Shown here in pieces: positions 58,674 through 64,000 of a stretch of 64,000 nt of DNA. The first letter of the stretch is position 1. Each line of letters begins with the position of its first letter. This DNA comes from Streptomyces sp. NBC_01142 (GTDB taxonomy: Bacteria; Actinomycetota; Actinomycetes; Streptomycetales; Streptomycetaceae). A model generated the notes under the pieces. The model was given only the letters and a program-made list of their open reading frames with translations, ran no database searches and was not told the origin of the DNA. The stretch spans positions 3,782,001 to 3,846,000 of the forward strand of contig NZ_JAPEOR010000001.1 in the NCBI RefSeq assembly GCF_026341125.1. The letters run 5' to 3'. A program made the position numbers and the translations under genes.

Positions 58674-60431
58674 TTAGGTACGCCAGAGCAGCCAGGCGTT
58701 GTCGCCGCACTCCTCCTGCAGGGCCTGCTCCATGTCGCCGCCCCCGGTCCGGACCGAGACGCACTTGCCGCTGTGGCGATTGACCAGCTGCCACGCCCGG
58801 TAGGGGGCGCTGTAGCGGAAGGTCCAGAACTGGTCGGGGAAGAGACCGCTCTCGTCCCCACAGGTGTACTGGGTGATGATGGCGTCGTTGGTGGTCCGTG
58901 CCGCGTCGACGGACAGACATAGACCGCTGCTGCGGTTGCGGATCGAGTACACGGCACCGGTGGGCCCGGTCTCCTCGGCGCTGAGCTGCCAGAAGTGTTC
59001 GGCGCTCACCCCGCAGTGGGTCTGCACGAGCCCTTCGGCGCTGTTCACGCTCCCCTTCGGGACGGTGAGGCACATACGGCTGGCCGCGTTGGTCAGCCGG
59101 AGCAGACCGCTGGGGAGCGGCGGCGGCCCGGAGGCGGGCGTCCGGGGGCCGGTGGGGGAGCCGGCCGCCACGGGCGTGGTGGTCTGCGAAGTAGCGGCGC
59201 CCGGCGCGGCCGGGGCGGGCGCGGAGACCGTGACCGTCGCGCCCGGCGGGGCGGGGCTTTCGGCGCGGGCCGGCGGTGTTCCGGTGAGTACGGGGGGCGG
59301 GCCGGTGGAGGGGGCGGGGGTGGCAGCGGGGGCCTCCGCCTGGACGCCCGGCCAGGTGTTCACGGCCGTCGGGACGGCCTGCTGGCGGCCGATGACGACC
59401 ACGGCCGCCGCGGCGACCGCACCGACGCCGAGGATGGCGGCCGCGAGCAGGAGCACCAGCGAGCCCGGGCCGATCCGGCCCCGCCGGTACGCGGGGGCAC
59501 GGAGGGCCGGTGGCGCCGCCGACCACCCCGCCCGGGCGTCGGCCAGGACGACGGACGCACCGTCCGCACCGGCGGCGGACGAGCCGGTCTCCGCGAGGGA
59601 GGCACCGGTCTCCGGGGCGGGGGACACGGCCGGTACCACCGGGGCCTCGGCCGTCGTGTCGACGCGCTGGAGAACGAATCCCTCCAGGGCGGCCGGTCCG
59701 GCCGGGCTCTCGTCGTACCCTCTTATCTCCCGCCACAGTCGCTGGACGTCCTCCCGCCGGTCCTCCAGCGTGCTGCCCATCCGGACCAGCGCGAGGGACA
59801 GTTCCGCGCCGGCCGTCGCCTCCCGCGCGCCCTCGCCGGCCGGAGGCAGGGCGACCACCGACCGTGCCCGCGCTTCGTCGTGGAGCCGGCGCGCCGTCCG
59901 CTGGACGATCCTGACCGCCCCCAACTGCTCGAACGCCTCGTTTAGATGGGTGTCCAGCCGGTCGGATCCCGGTGCGGAGTCCGGTCGCGCCGCCGGTTCG
60001 CCGGACGCGCCGCGCGGCGGCCCGGTCCGCTCCTGGAGCATGGTGATGATCGCCAGCAGACTGCGGACGAGGCGGCCCGCCTCGTCCAGGTCCGTCTCCG
60101 CCCGCCGCAGCGTCTCGTCCGGGCCGGGGGCGGGCTCCTTCCGCGCCTCCGCCGTCAGCGCGGCGTCGTGCAGCCGGCGTGCCCGGCCGAGCATCACCGC
60201 GCGCCCGCGTGGGTCGCGTACCCGGTCGTTGACGACGGTGGTGAGCCGGCCGAGCGGAACGATGCGCTCGCCGGAGCGGTACTGGCTCCAGGCGGTCTTG
60301 CCGCCTCCATAGCGCTCCGCCATCTCCCGTACCGTCAGGCGTGCGGTGACCTCGCGCAGAAAGCCCGCGAGATCGTTGGCCGCCTCCGTCTCGCCTTTCG
60401 CGGTCCCCTGTGGGCGACCTGCCCTCGCCAT
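58674..60431 (-). CDS. Membrane-spanning protein: cytoplasmic HTH-like region and extracellular ricin-type lectin
   Basis: A 585-residue protein. N-terminal residues 15-60 (EAANDLAGFLREVTARLTVR, EMAERYGGGKTAWSQYRSGE) resemble an HTH of the kind found at the N-terminus of many Streptomyces proteins. Residues 70-290 are helical and charged. One transmembrane helix (LVLLLAAAILGVGAVAAAAV) is at about 324-345. A Pro/Ala/Thr linker leads to a ricin-type beta-trefoil (LLRLTNAASRMCLTVPKGSV, NRSSGLCLSVDAARTTNDAI, NRHSGKCVSV). The ATG at 60431 has GGGGGGAA upstream. Architecture suggests a one-component signal sensor reading a surface glycan. It converges on the 1457-residue protein gene. Confidence 0.75.
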   Translation of the reverse strand: MARAGRPQGTAKGETEAANDLAGFLREVTARLTVREMAERYGGGKTAWSQYRSGERIVPLGRLTTVVNDRVRDPRGRAVMLGRARRLHDAALTAEARKEPAPGPDETLRRAETDLDEAGRLVRSLLAIITMLQERTGPPRGASGEPAARPDSAPGSDRLDTHLNEAFEQLGAVRIVQRTARRLHDEARARSVVALPPAGEGAREATAGAELSLALVRMGSTLEDRREDVQRLWREIRGYDESPAGPAALEGFVLQRVDTTAEAPVVPAVSPAPETGASLAETGSSAAGADGASVVLADARAGWSAAPPALRAPAYRRGRIGPGSLVLLLAAAILGVGAVAAAAVVVIGRQQAVPTAVNTWPGVQAEAPAATPAPSTGPPPVLTGTPPARAESPAPPGATVTVSAPAPAAPGAATSQTTTPVAAGSPTGPRTPASGPPPLPSGLLRLTNAASRMCLTVPKGSVNSAEGLVQTHCGVSAEHFWQLSAEETGPTGAVYSIRNRSSGLCLSVDAARTTNDAIITQYTCGDESGLFPDQFWTFRYSAPYRAWQLVNRHSGKCVSVRTGGGDMEQALQEECGDNAWLLWRT

Positions 60432-60639
60432 GTTCCCCCCAGATCCGCGGACGCTTCGCCGTCCGCCCGGCGCACCGCCCCCGCGCGGTCGGCCGTCCCC
60501 CGTCCCGGTGCGTCCGGACACCGTGACCTCATACGCGGGGCGCCCGCTGGAGCGGGTGGGCCGCCAGATCAGTCGAAAGAAAGCACGCGGTCGATATTTC
60601 TGTCCACCCACACGAAGCGGAGTTGTCTTGAATGCATGC

Positions 60640-63033
60640 GCCACCGCCACCGATACGGCGGGCGGTGAGGACAGCAAGCGGACCTCCGTCCTCGACAGGG
60701 CGCTGGCGCGGAAGATCGGCCGGCTGCCCAGCGTCGCCTCGGTGCGCCCCACCGTCAACGGCGAGGCCACCTTGGCCGGCAAGGACGGTCGCCCGGTCAA
60801 CGCCGACACCAACGGGCAGAACCTGGCCACCAACTACCTGCCGGGAGGACGGCAAGGACAGCCACTTCCCGCTCAAGGAAGGCCGCGGCCCGGTTGCCGC
60901 AGGCGAGCTGGCCCTCGACGCCAGGTCCGCCGCGAAGGCCGGCTACCGGGTCGGCGACACCGTCCGCTTCGCCACGGACGGGCCCGCCCTGACCAAGAAG
61001 CTGGTCGGCATCGTCTCCACCGACGACCCCCAGGTCACCGTCGGCGGCACCCTCACGCTCTTCGACACCCGGACCGCACAGTAACTGTTCCTCCACCCTG
61101 GCCAGTTCGACGAGATCGCGGTCGCGGCCAAAGACGGTACCGACGAGAGCGCGCTGACTGACCAGGTGCAGGTGCTGCTCCCCAAGAAGGGGGCCAGGGC
61201 CACCAGCGGCGCCGACCTGGCCGCCGAGCAGTCCGCCCAGATCGCCGAGAACACCGGATACCTGACCAAGGCGCTGCTGGTCTTCGCCGGGATCGCGCTG
61301 TTCGTCGGCGTGTTCATCATCGCCAACACCTTCACCATGCTCATCGCCCAGCGCAGCCGCGAGATCGCGCTGCTGCGGGCCGTAGGCGCATCACGTCGCC
61401 AAATCGTCCGCTCCGTCCTCGTCGAGGCCGCCCTGCTCGGGCTCGTGTCCTCCGCCGGCGGATTCGCGCTCGGCCTGGGCATCGCCACCGCCATGGGCCC
61501 GCTGCTCAACATGACGGGTGCCGCACTGCCCGACGGGCCGCTGGTCATCACGCCCGCGGCCCCGCTGGCCTCGCTCGCGGTCAGCGTCGTCGTCACCGTC
61601 CTGGCGGCCTGGCTGCCGTCCCGCAAGGCCGCGAAGATCGCCCCCGTGGCGGCGCTCGGCAGCGTCGACCAGGCCCCGCCCGCCCGCGCCCTGAGGGTCC
61701 GAAAGGTGCTCGGCACCCTGCTCGCCGGGGCCGGGATGCTGGTGATGTTGTACGTCGCCACGCTCAAGACCAGCGCATTGTCGAACTTGATGGTCGCGAT
61801 GCTCGGCGGCGTACTGACGCTCGGCGGCGTGATCGTACTGGCCCCGCTGCTCTCCCAGCCGCTGATCGCCCTGGCCGGTAAGGCCACCACCCGCTTCTTC
61901 GGTGTCAGCGGCAAGCTGGCCCAACAGAATGCGCTGCGCAACCCGCGCCGCACCGCCGCCACCGCCTCTGCCCTGATGATCGGCCTCGCCCTGATCACCG
62001 GTCTGACCGTCGGCGCCCACTCCGCCCAGAGCGCCACGGCCAAGGAGGCCCCCCAGGGCCTGACCGCCGACTACAAGGTCAACTACAGCACCAACCGCGG
62101 GCTCGACGCGGCCGCGGCCGCCAAGATCGCCCTGGTACCGGGGGTCGCCGCGGCCGCCCCCGTCACCATGGCGCAGCTCGACACCCAAGGCCAGTCCGCC
62201 GTCATCACCGGCACCGACCCCAACGCGTTCGGCAAGGCAGCCCAACTCGACTTCCGCGCTGGCTCGCTGCACGACATCGGCCCCGGGAGGATCGCGGTCT
62301 CCGACGAGTTCGCCAAGCGAGCCGGGCTCCAGGTGGGCGCCACCCTCGACGCCGAGATGGGTGGCGGCATGAACAGCGGAAACGCCGCGAAGAGGAAACT
62401 GACGGTCGTCGGCATCTACGCCAAGACCGGCACCATCGAGGAGGCGCTGGGCACTCAGACCGACGTGCTCCCGTACTCCGTCACGAAGCAGCTCGACAAC
62501 CTGCTGGTCAAGGCCGAGCCAGGCAAGGCTGCGGCCTTGAGCGGAAGATCCGCGCCGCGCTCGGCGACAGCCCGCTGCTGAAGATCCGAAACCAGCAGCA
62601 GCTCATCAAGGACCACAACGAGTCGGTCACCACGGTCCTCAGCATGATGTACGGGCTGCTCGGCATGGCCGTCGTCATCGCGATCCTCGGCGTCGTCAAC
62701 ACCCTGGCCATGTCGGTCTTCGAACGTACCCGCGAGATCGGGATGCTGCGGGCCATCGGCCTCGACCGCTCCGGGATCCGGCAGATGGTCCGGCTGGAGT
62801 CGGTAGTCATCTCCCTGTTCGGCGCGGTGCTCGGCATCGGCACGGGCATCTTCCTGGCCTGGGCCGGAGGCGGCCTGACCAGGACCTCGATGCAGGAGTA
62901 CGAGACCGTCCTGCCCTGGGAGCGCCTGGGCACCTTCCTCGTCCTCGCCCTGATGATCGGCGTCCTGGCCGCCATCTGGCCGGCCCGCCGAGCCGCCCGC
63001 CTGAACATGCTGCAGTCAATTCAGCCTAGTTGA
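60640..63033 (+). pseudogene. FtsX/MacB-type ABC transporter permease, nonsense and frameshift mutated
   Basis: Blocks in order: ALARKIGRLPSVASVRPTVN (periplasmic domain), then after a shift near 60843 VGDTVRFATDGPALTKKLVG; an in-frame TAA at 61082 follows TLTLFDTRTAQ and the same frame resumes with LFLHPGQFDEIAVA. ALLVFAGIALFVGVFIIANT and REIALLRAVGASRRQIVRSV are the first FtsX core; GRIAVSDEFAKRAGLQVGAT is the second periplasmic domain; a shift near 62535 leads to MAVVIAILGVVNTLAMSVFE and REIGMLRAIGLDRSGIRQMV. The N-terminal membrane helix is missing. No ABC ATPase gene is adjacent. Confidence 0.87.
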
Positions 63034-63190
63034 GCTGAGGAGGCACCTGCCAACCGGGCCGAGTCGGGGTGCGCGGGCGAAGCCGTGGCGCCGCGAGCGC
63101 ACCCTGAACAGCCCCGAAAGCCCTCTGAATAAGACGCGACCGACCGGCGGTCGAAGGCCGAGAAGTTCCCGACAGGTTAAGGAGATCCAC

Positions 63191-63505
63191 GTGTCCCATC
63201 TGTGCACAACCCCTGCTGGTCGAGAGCAGTGTTCTGCATCGGCCACAGCGCGCCTGGCCCCGCTCAGGTCAGCAGAAGCACGCCAGCTCACGGTGGCCGC
63301 ACCAAGCAGCACGGCCGCGGTGGTCTACAACGACTGGCTGCTGCAGTTATACCTGCCTACGGGCCTGGACCGAACTGACTCGTACGTCAGCGAGGTGTTC
63401 GCGGCTGATCAGCCCTACAGGAGCCTGTTCCGACTGAGGGAGCTCCGTCCACGGCATTTCGAAATCTTAAAAGCTACCGGCAAGTTCAGAGCAACCGGGT
63501 GTTGA
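63191..63505 (+). CDS. Small protein of unknown function
   Basis: A 104-residue frame with GTG at 63191 preceded by AAGGAGATCCAC, a strong ribosome site. The sequence (AVVYNDWLLQLYLPTGLDRT, FRLRELRPRHFEILKATGKF) resembles no family I know. Base composition is lower in GC than the average here. A real small gene is plausible on the strength of the ribosome site only. Confidence 0.45.
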   Translation: MSHLCTTPAGREQCSASATARLAPLRSAEARQLTVAAPSSTAAVVYNDWLLQLYLPTGLDRTDSYVSEVFAADQPYRSLFRLRELRPRHFEILKATGKFRATGC

Positions 63506-63682
63506 GGACTTCCGTCTCTGTGATTGACAGAGACCTACAGGGGCTCTCAAGCCATTTCACACGCCCCAAGTTCGGCAAACTTGGGAACAACAGCGCCGGT
63601 TTTTGCGTCCTTCTCCGCTGCACCTTCGCCAGACGCACTGGTACCACTGGCACTGGTCGCACCCGATGAAAGGGAAAGCCAC

Positions 63683-64000
63683 ATGTTCATACCTATCTCA
63701 ACTTCCGTCCGACGTCAGCACAGAAACAGAAGGGCGACGATCGCCATCGCCACCGCATTTCTCGCTGGGGCGTCGGTACTCGGTTCGCAGGCACCGGCCT
63801 TCGCAGACGACAACCCCACGGTACCTGACAGCATCTATGAAACTGATGACCAGGTCATGGCGGACATGGCCAAGTGGACGCCGCTCAAGGACTCCGAAAG
63901 CGTGATGGGCCTGCCGACCGGCCTCGACGACAAGCAGGTCAACCTCTCGGACGTGCAGGGAGGACAGGTCAACTACGACCCCGATCAGGCCATCAAGGAT
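63683..64000 (+). CDS. Secreted protein, 5' part
   Basis: The frame is open from the ATG at 63683 to the window end (106 codons). GAAAGGGAAA lies 6-15 bases upstream. RRATIAIATAFLAGASVLGS followed by QAPAFADD is a Sec signal peptide with A-x-A cleavage. The mature part seen (YETDDQVMADMAKWTPLKDS) is acidic and matches no family I can name. Confidence 0.7.
   Translation, partial: MFIPISTSVRRQHRNRRATIAIATAFLAGASVLGSQAPAFADDNPTVPDSIYETDDQVMADMAKWTPLKDSESVMGLPTGLDDKQVNLSDVQGGQVNYDPDQAIKD

Noticed and set aside
1..64000. tRNA, rRNA, replication origin or telomere
   Set aside because: No cloverleaf, rRNA segment, DnaA-box cluster or terminal palindrome series was recognised by eye. A covariance-model scan would be needed to exclude small RNAs.

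Overview
The window is high-GC actinobacterial DNA with purine-rich Shine-Dalgarno sites, frequent GTG/TTG starts and protein families typical of Streptomyces (DUF6207, DUF6192, DUF2690-like, CYP157-like P450, terpene synthase). It is a very unstable accessory region, most likely a chromosome arm or a large linear plasmid: at least nine recognisable insertion sequences (IS5 twice, IS630, ISL3, IS1182, IS701, IS3, IS110, and an IS4/IS701-like element split by two others) plus fragments of IS701, Tn3, TniA, serine recombinases and tyrosine integrases, with many frameshifted host genes between them. I saw no rRNA, tRNA, CRISPR array or core housekeeping operon.

Layout. 1-2.3 kb: C-terminal part of a WYL regulator and a frameshifted acetyltransferase flanked by two copies of a hairpin-forming repeat. 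2.3-9 kb: a DinB-like gene bounded by ends of one IS5-type element, two translationally coupled ATP-grasp ligases, and a GAF/membrane protein pair with an IS630 element just upstream of its start. 9-12.6 kb: remnants of Ku (end joining) and DUF6207, a DUF6192 protein, and a TetR regulator divergent from a DUF4386 membrane protein with clear paired operators. 12.6-17.5 kb: a transposase gene disrupted by ISL3 (8-bp target duplication) and IS1182 (4-bp target duplication). 17.5-24.2 kb: a truncated ECF sigma gene, then a two-gene NACHT/NLR system whose proteins share a motif resembling bacterial amyloid-signalling sequences, an isochorismatase-like hydrolase and a secreted ricin-lectin/CAP protein.

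24.2-34.3 kb is almost entirely transposons (IS701; IS5 carrying an IS3; a decayed Tn3-type transposase; IS110), interrupted by an F420/NADP-reductase-like and inositol-phosphatase-like gene pair divergent from a LysR regulator. 34.3-39.3 kb: a TetR/quinone-oxidoreductase pair with three operators phased at 21 bp, a membrane protein, a YcaO-domain remnant, and a unit of dehydratase remnant, C39-like protease and small acidic peptide. 39.3-45.2 kb: a tandem-GNAT acetyltransferase and a graveyard of recombinases, a CoiA-like gene and a TniA-resolvase chimera. 45.2-52 kb: a partly decayed terpene locus (terpene synthase, two intact P450s, two P450 remnants) joined to a broken integrase.

52.4-64 kb is dominated by exported proteins: a DUF2690-like protein and an SH3-like protein separated by an array of GGACAA-N6-TTGTCC sites, a 1457-residue secreted lytic-transglycosylase/golvesin-domain protein, a convergent membrane protein with an N-terminal HTH-like region and an extracellular ricin domain, a pseudogenised FtsX-type ABC permease, and the start of another secreted protein. 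The best candidates for new biology are the NLR pair with matching motifs, the HTH-membrane-ricin protein, the phased operator arrays, and the possible RiPP-like remnants near 37-39 kb.
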